In this document: positions 51,788-59,995 of the stretch, one piece after another
How the letters are laid out: every line of letters starts with the position of its first letter
How positions within the stretch are numbered: position 1 is the first letter of the stretch
Source: Duganella sp. Root1480D1
GTDB lineage: Bacteria; Pseudomonadota; Gammaproteobacteria; Burkholderiales; Burkholderiaceae_D
Assembly (NCBI RefSeq): GCF_001427305.1
Contig: NZ_LMFZ01000049.1
Span: 186,001-250,000, forward strand
DNA length: 64,000 bases
Direction: 5' to 3'
The notes under the pieces: model-generated
Told to the model about the DNA's origin: nothing
The model's input: the letters and a program-made list of their open reading frames with translations, nothing else
Databases searched by the model: none
Made by a program: the position numbers and the translations under genes

Positions 51788-54279
51788 GCGAAGGACAGGC
51801 TATAGGCACCGGTCGAGTAGCTGCCGTAGCTGGTAGCTTCGATGGTGTAGGTGCCGCTGGACGGAAGGGTGAAGCTGATGCGCGAGTTGGTGCCGCCACC
51901 GCCATCGTCGTCCGACCTGACTACGTTCCCTGCCGGATCGCGCAGGTACAGGTAGGTGTCGAAGCTCGATGAGGACATGACGATCGTCGCGACCTTGCCG
52001 CCGGTGCCGGAGAAGGTATAGCGGTCGGTGTAGTAGCTGCCGCCGCGGGCGCCGGCCGGGCAGCCGTTCGACTTGAGCGAGCCGCTGACCGGGGTGCCGC
52101 TGGTAATCGGCGTGCTGCAGGCAGTCGCCTGGCCCGATGCCTGGTTCAGGCTGACCGACAAGCTTGGACCGGAACCCGACAAGGTGGTCGTTGCGCTGCG
52201 CGCGGCGCCGGTATTGGCGCTGGCCGAGTAGCTGATACTGCCATTGCCGCTACCGCTGCGGGTACCGGTGAGCGTGAGCCAGCTTGGCACCGTGCCAAGG
52301 GACCAGGTGCAGGCGGCATTGGCGGTGACGGTAAAGCTGCCGCTGCCGCCTGCGGCAGGAATACTGGCACTGGACGGCGTGATGCTCCAGGATGCGCATG
52401 GCGAAGCGGCCTGGCTCATATTGAAGGTCGAGGCTATGCCAGGAGCGGTCAGCATGCCCGAGCCGCTGCGCGCCGCACCGGTGTTGGCCGGCCCCGTGAT
52501 GGTGAAGCTGCCATTGCCGGTACCGGTGGCGCCGGCCGAAACGGTGGCCCAGCTTGGCGCACTGATCGACCAGGTGCAGGTCGTAGCTGCCGCGACGGTG
52601 CCGGTTGCCGTGCCGCCGGTTGCCGGGAAGGTGCTGGTGTTCAGGCTAATGGTGGGCACGGTCGGGCAAGGCCGGCCATCCTGGGTGAAGGTGAACGTAA
52701 CGTACTGGCCTTTGGCGACCAGTTGGCCCGAACCGCTGCGCGCGGCGGGGTCATTGTTAGCGGGGACCGTGAAGGCGATGCTGCCGTTGCCGGTACCGCT
52801 GGTGGCGCCGGTTGCCGTCACAAAACTCGGCATGGAGGCGACGCTCCATGGGCAGGTGGCGGCGGCTGTCACGCTGAGCGTACCACTGGCGCCGAGGTTA
52901 CCAACGTTAAATGGATTGGGCGACACAACCGGCGCCGATGGGCAGTTTGGGGATGCTCCTTGTGTGGCGTTGACGCTGGCGTTGGCGAGCATGAAGCTGG
53001 CATTGCGCGCGGCACCGGTCTGGTTGGGGGCCGCGGTGAAGACCACCTCCATCAGGCCACTCTCGGGCATCTGCTGCACGTTGCCGCCGTTGACGGTCAA
53101 CCAGGATGGGAGTTCGGCGGCTTCGAAGCGGCAGCCAGGTGCAGCGGTCACCACGAAACTGGCAGCGCCGCCGTCGCCGGCGAAGTCCTGGTCGGGCGAC
53201 ATAACCTCAGTCACCTGGCCGGCGCAGGCTGGCTCCCAGATCGCCGCATACGAGGTGGCTTCGTTCAGCTCGGAGCCGCCGGTAATCAGTACCCTGCCGT
53301 CGGGCAGGCGCGCAACGGCGTTGTCGCGCGCGATTTTGCGCTGGGGACCGGTCAGGTTCCAGGTGCCGGTGGCAGCCTGGTAACGCATGAGCTGGCGAGT
53401 CCAGTCGGCGGTATAGACGATGTCGCCGTTCGGCAGCAGCTTGGCGCTCCTCGGTTCGAAGCTGGTTGGCATGGTGGCGCCGGTCGAGAACTGGCCTGCG
53501 GCGGGATCGTAGATTTCCGTGCTGCTTTGCGACCACTCCCTGCGGCCCCCGGCAACCAGGACAGTACCGTTGCCGAGTACGACAGGTTGCAGCGTGTTGC
53601 GCGGCTCATTCATCTGGCCGGTGGCGCTCCATTGGTTGGTGGCCGGGTCCCACAGCTCGGCATTCCTGCTATAGCCATCCGAGGAGAGGCCGCCCATTTT
53701 CAGGACGCGGCCATCCGGCAGCACCACCAGGCCGGAGTCGTAAGCGCGTTCCACCATCGGCCCGGTGCGGGTGAACAGGCCGCTGGATGGATTGAAGACG
53801 TCGGCCTCCAGGCCGCCGGCGCGCTTGTCGAGCAACATGACGCGCCCATCGTTCAGCAGGAGGCCGATCGCATCGGCCAGCGTGGTGTTCATTGGGCCGG
53901 TCATATTCCATTGGCCGGTGGCCGGGTCGTAAATCTCCGCCGTGTTGGTGTAATAGCCATTAGTCGACATGCCGCCGGCGACCAGGATGCGGCCGTCCAG
54001 CAGGGTGACCGCAGCGTGGCTGCGGCGCGGCATCAGCATCGGCGCTCCGGGGGTAAATTGCCCGTTCACCGGATCGTAGATCTCGGTGCTGGAATAGATG
54101 TTGCTACCGGGTTGCGGGGCACCGCCTGTCAGCATGATGCGGCCGTCAGGCAGCGTGCTGGCCTGGTGGAACATGCGCGGCACGGTCATGGTGCCGGTTG
54201 AAATCTGGGCCTGTGCGGACAGGGTGGCGCAGGCCAGCAGGGCAGCAGACGCGAGATGGCGCAGTGGGGGCAGGTTCAA
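51781..54279 (-). CDS. Large secreted kelch/BACON/PPC-domain protein
   Basis: 832 residues. A TTG start at 54279 gives a signal peptide (LNLPPLRHLASAALLACATLSAQAQ) and is preceded by AAGGAG. Residues about 25-330 are kelch-type blades (SATLPDGRIMLTGGAP, VVLPDGRVLKMGGLS, VARLPDGRVLITGGSE). Next come three or four BACON-like domains (about 370-720) repeating the pattern CTWSISAPSWATVSAGATGTGNGS and AARSGSG. The C-terminal 100 residues form a bacterial pre-peptidase (PPC) domain (YTDRYTFSGTGGKVATIVMSSSSFDTYLYLRDP). No catalytic domain is present, so it is probably adhesive or scaffold-like. It is divergent from a TetR gene. Confidence 0.85.
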   Translation of the reverse strand: MNLPPLRHLASAALLACATLSAQAQISTGTMTVPRMFHQASTLPDGRIMLTGGAPQPGSNIYSSTEIYDPVNGQFTPGAPMLMPRRSHAAVTLLDGRILVAGGMSTNGYYTNTAEIYDPATGQWNMTGPMNTTLADAIGLLLNDGRVMLLDKRAGGLEADVFNPSSGLFTRTGPMVERAYDSGLVVLPDGRVLKMGGLSSDGYSRNAELWDPATNQWSATGQMNEPRNTLQPVVLGNGTVLVAGGRREWSQSSTEIYDPAAGQFSTGATMPTSFEPRSAKLLPNGDIVYTADWTRQLMRYQAATGTWNLTGPQRKIARDNAVARLPDGRVLITGGSELNEATSYAAIWEPACAGQVTEVMSPDQDFAGDGGAASFVVTAAPGCRFEAAELPSWLTVNGGNVQQMPESGLMEVVFTAAPNQTGAARNASFMLANASVNATQGASPNCPSAPVVSPNPFNVGNLGASGTLSVTAAATCPWSVASMPSFVTATGATSGTGNGSIAFTVPANNDPAARSGSGQLVAKGQYVTFTFTQDGRPCPTVPTISLNTSTFPATGGTATGTVAAATTCTWSISAPSWATVSAGATGTGNGSFTITGPANTGAARSGSGMLTAPGIASTFNMSQAASPCASWSITPSSASIPAAGGSGSFTVTANAACTWSLGTVPSWLTLTGTRSGSGNGSISYSASANTGAARSATTTLSGSGPSLSVSLNQASGQATACSTPITSGTPVSGSLKSNGCPAGARGGSYYTDRYTFSGTGGKVATIVMSSSSFDTYLYLRDPAGNVVRSDDDGGGGTNSRISFTLPSSGTYTIEATSYGSYSTGAYSLSFAQ

Positions 54280-54373
54280 AATTTTCTCCTTGGAATATTT
54301 CCCGCATACAACTTTAGTCAGATTTGCAAAATAGTCAATCAAAAACAATAACGAAAATATTTAGGTTTGATAT

Positions 54374-54391
54374 TTCGCACATGTGTGCTAA
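54374..54391. promoter_or_regulatory. TetR operator O1 (autoregulatory)
   Basis: TTCGCACATGTGTGCTAA, an 18-base dyad (TTCGCAC-N4-GTGCGAA with one mismatch), lies 11 bases upstream of the tetR ATG and within the shared region with the secreted-protein gene. The same dyad recurs perfectly at 55065-55082. Confidence 0.7.
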
Positions 54392-54401
54392 AGTTCGCTA
54401 C

Positions 54402-55019
54402 ATGGACACCTTGACCGCGAAAAGCGAAGCGACTTTTGCCACCATCCTCGATGCCGCCATGGAAATGGCGGCGGCGGAAGGCATCGGCAAGCTGTCGCTG
54501 GGCGAGATCGCCAAGCGCACCGGCATCAGCAAGAGCGGGGTGTTTTCGCGCGTTGGCTCGCTGGAGCAGTTGCAGTGCGCGGTGCTGGATGAATACGACC
54601 GCCGCTTTGCCGCCGAAGTGTTCATGCCATCGCTCACGCTGCCGCGCGGCTTGCCGCGGTTGCAGGCACAGGTAGCAGCCTGGTTCCAGCGCGCGGCCGA
54701 CGAGGCGCTGCGCACTTCCTGCCTGTACACGGCGGGCGCCTTCGAGTTCGACGATTATGAAGGAAGCGCGGTGCGCGACCGCCTGGCGCAGGGTGCGCTG
54801 GCCTGGCGCGCTTCGCTGCGCAAGACCATCCTGCAGGCGATGGAAGCCGGCCAGTTAAGGCCGGACACCGAACCCGAACAACTGGTGTTCGAGATTTACA
54901 GCCTGGTAGTGGGCCTGCTGCACGACGCTCGCTTCCTGCGTGACGAGCAGTCGCCGCGCCATGCGCAGCGCGCGTTCAACCGCCTGATTTCGACGTACAA
55001 GAGTTTCAACGATTTGTGA
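54402..55019 (+). CDS. TetR/AcrR family regulator
   Basis: 205 residues. The HTH is at about 8-52 (SEATFATILDAAMEMAAAEGIGKLSLGEIAKRTGISKSGVFSRVGSLEQLQCAVLDEYDRRF). A TetR_C-type helical ligand domain follows (SCLYTAGAFEFDDYEGSAVRDRLAQGALAWRASLRKTI). The ATG at 54402 is preferred: the frame is open 26 codons earlier but that region carries the operator. It probably represses itself and the small operon downstream through a matched operator; an effect on the divergent secreted-protein gene is possible. A terminator with a UUCG loop follows. Confidence 0.85.
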   Translation: MDTLTAKSEATFATILDAAMEMAAAEGIGKLSLGEIAKRTGISKSGVFSRVGSLEQLQCAVLDEYDRRFAAEVFMPSLTLPRGLPRLQAQVAAWFQRAADEALRTSCLYTAGAFEFDDYEGSAVRDRLAQGALAWRASLRKTILQAMEAGQLRPDTEPEQLVFEIYSLVVGLLHDARFLRDEQSPRHAQRAFNRLISTYKSFNDL

Positions 55020-55028
55020 TTTTGGGTT

Positions 55029-55056
55029 GCCGCGGGTTCGCCTGCGGCCTTTTTTT
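55029..55056 (+). terminator. Intrinsic terminator of tetR
   Basis: GCCGCGGG (55029-55036), loop TTCG, CCTGCGGC (55041-55048) and a run of seven T. It separates tetR from the operator O2 and the next unit. Confidence 0.85.
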
Positions 55057-55064
55057 AACCGAAC

Positions 55065-55082
55065 TTCGCACGGGTGTGCGAA
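55065..55082. promoter_or_regulatory. TetR operator O2
   Basis: TTCGCACGGGTGTGCGAA is a perfect 7-4-7 dyad, sharing both arms with the O1 site in front of the tetR gene. It lies 15 bases before the ATG of a small membrane-protein gene and would govern that gene and the isomerase after it. Confidence 0.75.
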
Positions 55083-55096
55083 ATTGGAGAAAGAAA

Positions 55097-55213
55097 ATGC
55101 GATTCCTTCTTTTGCTGGTGCCGGTCGGCATCTACTTTGTGAGCCATAGCAGCTTGTGGGGCATCCTGCGCGGGCTGCCGAAGAACAATAGCGATTTTGG
55201 CGAAAACTATTAA
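55097..55213 (+). CDS. Small membrane protein
   Basis: 38 residues: MRFLLLLVPVGIYFVSHSS at the N terminus is one transmembrane helix, and the rest is polar (LRGLPKNNSDFGENY). GGAGAAAGAAA precedes the ATG. It lies immediately behind operator O2 and nine bases before the isomerase gene, so it is the first gene of a small TetR-controlled unit. It is conserved-looking as a real gene because of spacing and RBS, but has no known role. Confidence 0.6.
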   Translation: MRFLLLLVPVGIYFVSHSSLWGILRGLPKNNSDFGENY

Positions 55214-55222
55214 GGAGCGGCC

Positions 55223-55828
55223 ATGGTTCTCGACTTCTACTTTGATTTCGCTTCCGGCTATTCCTACTTTGCTGCACGCCGCATCGAATGGCTGGCGGCA
55301 GCCAATGGCGCTACCGTGCGCTGGCATCCGGTGCTGCTGCCGGCGCTGACCCAGGTGACCGGGGTGCTGCCGTCGCCGGTGGTGCCGGTCAAATGGAAGT
55401 ACGTCACGCGCGACATGCAGCGCACGGCGCAGGAGGAGGCGATCCCCTTCAATCCCTCCGGCGCCTTCCCGCAAATGCTGATAGCGCCGGGGCGCGCCAT
55501 GCTGTGGGTGCGGGCCAACCATGGCGAAGATGCGGCGGTGTCGTTTGCGCGCACCTGCTTCCAGGCCTACTACGCCGACGGCGTGGATATCGCGGACAAG
55601 GCGGTGTTGCTGGGGATTGCTGAGAGCCAGGGCATTGATGGTTCGGCCTTCCTGGCGGGCATGGAGGATGCCGCGATCAAGACGCAGTTCAAGCAGGGCA
55701 ATGAGGAGGCGCTGGCGCAGGGCGTGTTCGGTGTACCGTTCGTGCTGGCGGATGGGGAACCGTTCTGGGGCTACGACCGCTTCCCGCAACTGGAGCGTTG
55801 GCTGGCCGCGTTACGCCGCGCGGCGTAA
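55223..55828 (+). CDS. DsbA-family 2-hydroxychromene-2-carboxylate isomerase-like protein
   Basis: 201 residues of the DsbA/kappa-GST fold without the CxxC pair. The start MVLDFYFDFASGYSYFAARRIEWLAA carries the serine (SGYSY) that binds glutathione in HCCA isomerases, and the C-terminal GVFGVPFVLADGEPFWGYDRFPQLERWL is diagnostic. Family members isomerise hydroxychromene carboxylates in naphthalene breakdown or act as glutathione transferases. The substrate is unknown here. AAGGAGCGGCC precedes the ATG. It is probably controlled by the upstream TetR protein. Confidence 0.88.
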   Translation: MVLDFYFDFASGYSYFAARRIEWLAAANGATVRWHPVLLPALTQVTGVLPSPVVPVKWKYVTRDMQRTAQEEAIPFNPSGAFPQMLIAPGRAMLWVRANHGEDAAVSFARTCFQAYYADGVDIADKAVLLGIAESQGIDGSAFLAGMEDAAIKTQFKQGNEEALAQGVFGVPFVLADGEPFWGYDRFPQLERWLAALRRAA

Positions 55829-55847
55829 GTCGAAAAGCGCATTGCCG

Positions 55848-56309
55848 TCAGGCTTGCGCTACATCGATCCATTCGGCACCTGTCAGCGTTGCCATGCGCT
55901 CGGGGCAGATGCGCACTGCGGCATTGATCGCGCCGCCGGCGGGAATCACTTCGCTGAAGGCGCGCAGCGAAACATCGCAATAAACCGGGATCGGCCCGGG
56001 CAGGCCGAAAGGACAGACTCCGCCGACCGGGTGACCGGTCAGCGCTTCCACTTCATCCGCACCCAGCATGCGCGCGGTGGCGCCGAAGTGGGCCTTGAAC
56101 TTCTTGTTGTCCAGCCGCGCATCGCCGCGCGTTACCACCAGGACGATGCCTTCCTTCATGCGCAGCGACAGCGTCTTGGCGATCTGGCCCGGCTCGACGC
56201 CGTGTGCAGCGGCAGCCAGGGCCACGGTGGCCGTGCTTTCCGCCAGTTCGATGACTTCCAGGTCCGGCGCGTGCTGCGCCAGGAAGTGTTTGACGGAATG
56301 CAGGCTCAT
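55848..56309 (-). CDS. YbaK/EbsC family aminoacyl-tRNA deacylase
   Basis: 153 residues. The YbaK fold is visible: HGVEPGQIAKTLSLRMKEGIVLVVTRGDARLDNKKFKAHFG with the conserved lysine, and GHPVGGVCPFGLPGPIPVYCDVSLRAF, the GxxxGGxxPFG motif. The group hydrolyses mischarged aminoacyl-tRNAs (Cys-tRNAPro or similar) in trans. Its ATG overlaps the uvrA stop by one base (TAATG), so it is translated with uvrA. Confidence 0.9.
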   Translation of the reverse strand: MSLHSVKHFLAQHAPDLEVIELAESTATVALAAAAHGVEPGQIAKTLSLRMKEGIVLVVTRGDARLDNKKFKAHFGATARMLGADEVEALTGHPVGGVCPFGLPGPIPVYCDVSLRAFSEVIPAGGAINAAVRICPERMATLTGAEWIDVAQA

Positions 56310-59161
56310 TATTTCTTCTTCAGAAGAGGGCCGAGGTACTTGCCGGTCACGCTGGCCGGATTGGCCGCCACTTCTTCCGGCGTGCCGCTAGCGATGATCT
56401 GGCCACCGCCGGCGCCGCCTTCCGGACCAAGGTCGACGATCCAGTCGGCAGTCTTGATCACGTCGAGGTTGTGCTCAATGATGACCAGGGTGTTGCCGTG
56501 GTCGCGCAGGCGGTGGATCACCTTCAGCAGCAGGTCGATATCGTGGAAGTGCAGGCCGGTGGTCGGCTCGTCCAGGATATATAGCGTGCGGCCCGTGTCG
56601 CGCTTGGACAGTTCGAGCGACAGCTTGACGCGCTGCGCTTCGCCGCCGGACAGCGTGGTGGCGCTTTGCCCCAGCTTGATGTAACCCAGGCCGACGTCCA
56701 GCAGGGTTTGCAGCTTGCGCGCGATGACCGGTACGGCCTTGAAGAATTCGTGCGCGTCTTCCACCGTCATGTCCAGCACTTCGGTGATGCTCTTGCCCTT
56801 GTAGTGCACTTCCAGCGTTTCGCGGTTATAGCGCTTGCCGTGGCAAACGTCGCATGGCACGTACACGTCCGGCAGGAAGTGCATTTCGACCTTGATCACG
56901 CCGTCGCCCTGGCAGGCTTCGCAGCGGCCGCCCTTGACGTTGAACGAGAAGCGGCCAGCCGAGTAGCCGCGCTCTTTCGCCACCGGCACGGTGGCAAACA
57001 GGTCGCGGATCGGCGTGAACAGGCCGGTATAGGTGGCCGGGTTGGAACGCGGCGTGCGGCCGATCGGCGCCTGGTCGACCGAGATCACCTTGTCGAAGTG
57101 TTCCAGGCCGCTGATCGAGTCGTGCGGCGCCGGCTCGGTCTGGGAGCCGAACAGGTGGCGCGACAGCGCAGGGTACAGGGTGTCGTTGACCAGGGTCGAT
57201 TTGCCGGAGCCGGAGACGCCGGTCACGCAGGTCATCAGGCCGACCGGCAGGTTGAGCGATACCTTTTTCAGGTTGTTGCCGGTGGCGCCGGTGATGGTCA
57301 GCTGGCGCTGGGGATCGGCCACATGGCGCTTCTTCGGTACCGCGATCTGCAGCTTGCCGCTGAGGTATTGCGCGGTCAGCGACTCCTTCGATTTCAGGAT
57401 GTCCTTCAGCGGGCCGGCAGCGATCACGTCGCCGCCATGCACGCCGGCGCCTTTACCCATGTCGACCACGTAGTCGGCGGTGCGGATCGCGTCTTCATCG
57501 TGTTCCACCACCAGCACCGAGTTGCCGATATCGCGCAGGTGCTTGAGGGTGTCGATCAAGCGGTCGTTGTCGCGCTGGTGCAGGCCGATCGACGGCTCGT
57601 CCAGCACGTACATCACGCCGGTCAGGCCGGAGCCGATCTGCGAAGCGAGGCGGATACGCTGGGCTTCGCCGCCCGACAGGGTGTCGGCGCTGCGCTCCAG
57701 CGACAGGTAGTCCAGGCCCACATTGTTCAGGAAGGTCAGGCGCGAAACGATTTCCTTGATCACGCGGTCGGCAATGTCCTTCTTGGCGCCCTTCAGCTTC
57801 AGTTGCTCGAAGTAGGACAGCGTATCGCGCAACGGCTTGTCCGCGATCTGGTAGATCGCGCGTTCCTGCTTGCCGGTGCCGATCTTCACGTGGCGAGCTT
57901 CCACGCGCAGGCGTGCGCCTTCGCAGCTCGGGCACTTCTTCTCGTTGATGAACTTCGCCAGTTCTTCCTTCACCGCCATCGAATCGGTTTCGCGGTAGCG
58001 GCGCTGCAGGTTGTTGACGATGCCTTCGAAGGTGTGTTCCTTGACCACGGCGCGGCCGCGCTCATTCATGTAGGTGAACGGGATGGCGGTCTTGCCGGAG
58101 CCGTGCAGCACCACGTCCTGCGCTTTCGCAGGCAGTTGCTCGAATGGCGTATCGAGTTCGAAATCGTAGTAGGCCGCCAGCGCCGCCAGCATCGAATAGT
58201 AGAACTGGTTGCGGCGGTCCCAGCCCTTCACCGCGCCGGATGCCAGCGACAGGTTGGGGAAGGCGACGATGCGGCGCGGGTCGAAGAACTCGATATGGCC
58301 CAGGCCATCGCACTCGGGGCAGGCGCCCATCGGGTTATTGAAGGAGAACAGGCGCGGCTCCAGTTCCTGCAGCGAGTAGCCGCAGGTGGTGCAGGCGAAC
58401 TTGTTGGAGTAGACGTGTTCGGCGCCGGTGTCCATTTCGTAGGCGATGGCGCGGCCATCGGCCAGGCGCAGCGCGGTTTCGAACGATTCGGCCAGGCGCT
58501 GCTTGATCTCTGCGTTGACTTTCACACGGTCGATCACCACGTCGATGGTGTGCTTCTCGGTTTTCTTCAGCTTGGGCAGGTCGTCCACTTCATAGATCTT
58601 GGCGTCGTGGGTGCCGCTCTGCACGCGGAAGCGCACGAAGCCCTGGGCCTGCATTGCTTCGAACAGGTCGGCGTGTTCGCCTTTGCGGTTGGCCACCACC
58701 GGCGCCATGATCATCAGCTTGGTGCCTTCGGGCATGGCCAGCACGGCGTCGACCATCTGCGACACCGATTGCGCAGCCAGCGCGTGGTCCGGGTGGTTGA
58801 TGCAGTAAGGAGTGCCGACGCGCGCGTACAGCAAACGCAGGTAGTCGTGGATCTCGGTCACGGTGCCCACGGTCGAACGCGGATTGTGCGAGGTGGCCTT
58901 CTGTTCGATCGAGATCGCAGGCGACAGGCCTTCGATCATGTCCACGTCCGGCTTTTCCATCAGTTGCAGGAACTGGCGCGCATAGGCCGACAGCGACTCG
59001 ACGTAGCGGCGCTGGCCTTCAGCGTACAGGGTGTCGAACGCCAGCGACGACTTGCCGGAGCCGGACAAGCCGGTGATCACGATCAGCTTGTTGCGTGGCA
59101 GGTCGAGGTTGATGTTTTTCAGGTTGTGCGTGCGCGCACCGCGGATGCGGATCTCTTCCAT
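56309..59161 (-). CDS. uvrA: Excinuclease ABC subunit UvrA
   Basis: 950 residues. Two ABC ATPase halves: the first Walker A is VITGLSGSGKSSLAFDTLYAEGQRRYVESLSAYARQFL and the second is CVTGVSGSGKSTLVNDTLYPAL. Two signature motifs (TLSGGEAQRIRLASQIGS, TLSGGEAQRVKLSLEL) and the zinc fingers CTTCGYSLQELEPRLFSFNNPMGACPEC and CEACQGDGVIKVEMHFLPDVYVPCDVC are all complete. UvrA recognises bulky DNA damage and loads UvrB. ATG at 59161. A LexA box lies 89-108 bases upstream. ybaK is coupled to its end. The long plus-strand open frame in this gene is a codon-bias shadow. Confidence 0.97.
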   Translation of the reverse strand: MEEIRIRGARTHNLKNINLDLPRNKLIVITGLSGSGKSSLAFDTLYAEGQRRYVESLSAYARQFLQLMEKPDVDMIEGLSPAISIEQKATSHNPRSTVGTVTEIHDYLRLLYARVGTPYCINHPDHALAAQSVSQMVDAVLAMPEGTKLMIMAPVVANRKGEHADLFEAMQAQGFVRFRVQSGTHDAKIYEVDDLPKLKKTEKHTIDVVIDRVKVNAEIKQRLAESFETALRLADGRAIAYEMDTGAEHVYSNKFACTTCGYSLQELEPRLFSFNNPMGACPECDGLGHIEFFDPRRIVAFPNLSLASGAVKGWDRRNQFYYSMLAALAAYYDFELDTPFEQLPAKAQDVVLHGSGKTAIPFTYMNERGRAVVKEHTFEGIVNNLQRRYRETDSMAVKEELAKFINEKKCPSCEGARLRVEARHVKIGTGKQERAIYQIADKPLRDTLSYFEQLKLKGAKKDIADRVIKEIVSRLTFLNNVGLDYLSLERSADTLSGGEAQRIRLASQIGSGLTGVMYVLDEPSIGLHQRDNDRLIDTLKHLRDIGNSVLVVEHDEDAIRTADYVVDMGKGAGVHGGDVIAAGPLKDILKSKESLTAQYLSGKLQIAVPKKRHVADPQRQLTITGATGNNLKKVSLNLPVGLMTCVTGVSGSGKSTLVNDTLYPALSRHLFGSQTEPAPHDSISGLEHFDKVISVDQAPIGRTPRSNPATYTGLFTPIRDLFATVPVAKERGYSAGRFSFNVKGGRCEACQGDGVIKVEMHFLPDVYVPCDVCHGKRYNRETLEVHYKGKSITEVLDMTVEDAHEFFKAVPVIARKLQTLLDVGLGYIKLGQSATTLSGGEAQRVKLSLELSKRDTGRTLYILDEPTTGLHFHDIDLLLKVIHRLRDHGNTLVIIEHNLDVIKTADWIVDLGPEGGAGGGQIIASGTPEEVAANPASVTGKYLGPLLKKK

Positions 59162-59244
59162 GCGTGGATACCTTTCGGGGTCAGCCCGATACTATAGCGT
59201 CGAATGAATTCTTGCGCCGCGCCCTGGATACACCAAGCCCAGCG

Positions 59245-59883
59245 TCAAATACTGTACATATTACCAGTATTCGGGCGATACGTCAGGTAGCCCATGATGG
59301 CGCCGGTGATGGATGCCTCGATGTCGGCCATTTCGAAGCCCGGCGCGTCGATCACGGCGGCGTGCACCATCGATTCCATGATCTGAAGGACAACCCAGGT
59401 GGCCAGGTCCAGGTTGGGCGGCACGATGTCGGTTCGCCAATCCTCCAGCAGCGCGCGCACGCGCTTGAAGATGCCCTGGTCGGCCTCGTTTTCCGACTGC
59501 GGCGCATCGAAATACGGGAATTGCAGTTCCAGCATCTTGTGCAGGTCCGGCTCCAGCAGGTGGGCCGCGAGCAGCGCCTGCACCAGCGCACCGATATGGC
59601 CGGCGAGCGTCGGTTCGTAAGGTCTTGCCAGCACTTCTTCCACCGTTTGCTGCACTTGCTCGGCGTGGCGCTGGTGCAGGGCCGCGATCAGCGCATCCTT
59701 GTTCTTGAAGTACTGGTAGAGCGAGCCGATGCTGATGCCGGCCTTCTCCGCGATCAGGTTGGTATTGGTTCCGGCGTAGCCATGCTCGGAAAAAATGCGA
59801 GCCGTTGCCTCCAGTATCACCTCGACGGTGGCTTTGGAACGCGCCTGGCGCGGGGCTTTGCGGGGTTGCGGGATGTCGACCAT
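59245..59883 (-). CDS. TetR/AcrR family regulator divergent from an MFS transporter
   Basis: 212 residues. HTH at about 20-60 (EVILEATARIFSEHGYAGTNTNLIAEKAGISIGSLYQYFKNKDALIAALHQRHAEQ), then a TetR_C ligand domain with a hydrophobic face (LLAAHLLEPDLHKMLELQFPYFDAP). The last codons (TGNMYSI) double as the SOS box of uvrA. It is divergent from the MFS gene with a 20-base palindrome between them, so it most likely represses the transporter and itself. The ligand is unknown. Confidence 0.88.
   Translation of the reverse strand: MVDIPQPRKAPRQARSKATVEVILEATARIFSEHGYAGTNTNLIAEKAGISIGSLYQYFKNKDALIAALHQRHAEQVQQTVEEVLARPYEPTLAGHIGALVQALLAAHLLEPDLHKMLELQFPYFDAPQSENEADQGIFKRVRALLEDWRTDIVPPNLDLATWVVLQIMESMVHAAVIDAPGFEMADIEASITGAIMGYLTYRPNTGNMYSI
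59250..59269 (-). promoter_or_regulatory. LexA (SOS) box of uvrA inside the 3' end of tetR
   Basis: TACTGTACATATTACCAGTA has the full CTG-N10-CAG dyad and both flanking TA steps. It lies 89-108 bases before the uvrA start on the minus strand and overlaps the last codons of the tetR gene (59245-59883). Confidence 0.8.
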
Positions 59884-59940
59884 GGGCGTTTTGGAATGCG
59901 AGTTTTCGCGGGGTGTTGTTGATTTTAGAATTTTGGCTGT

Positions 59941-59960
59941 ATGTGAGCAAATGCTCGCAT
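59941..59960. promoter_or_regulatory. TetR operator between tetR and MFS transporter
   Basis: ATGTGAGCAAATGCTCGCAT is a 20-base dyad with one mismatched pair and a perfect GAGCA-AA-TGCTC core. It lies in the 112-base divergent region, 58 bases from the tetR ATG and 36 from the transporter ATG, the usual place for a shared TetR operator. Confidence 0.7.
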
Positions 59961-59995
59961 TCTAAGAATTCATTGTCAACCATGAAAGATTTTAT

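Noticed and set aside
52244..53383. 379-codon plus-strand frame opposite the BACON region
   Set aside because: Repeats of the real protein produce periodic V/P/L-rich translation; no ribosome site or domain.
51781..54279. CRISPR-like repeats within the secreted-protein gene
   Set aside because: Repetition is at domain scale (about 85 residues) and diverged; there are no short identical repeats with unique spacers.
56666..59197. 843-codon open frame antisense to uvrA
   Set aside because: Same GC-rich mirror effect; translation is rich in V, H, Q, A and G with no motif, whereas uvrA on the other strand is complete.
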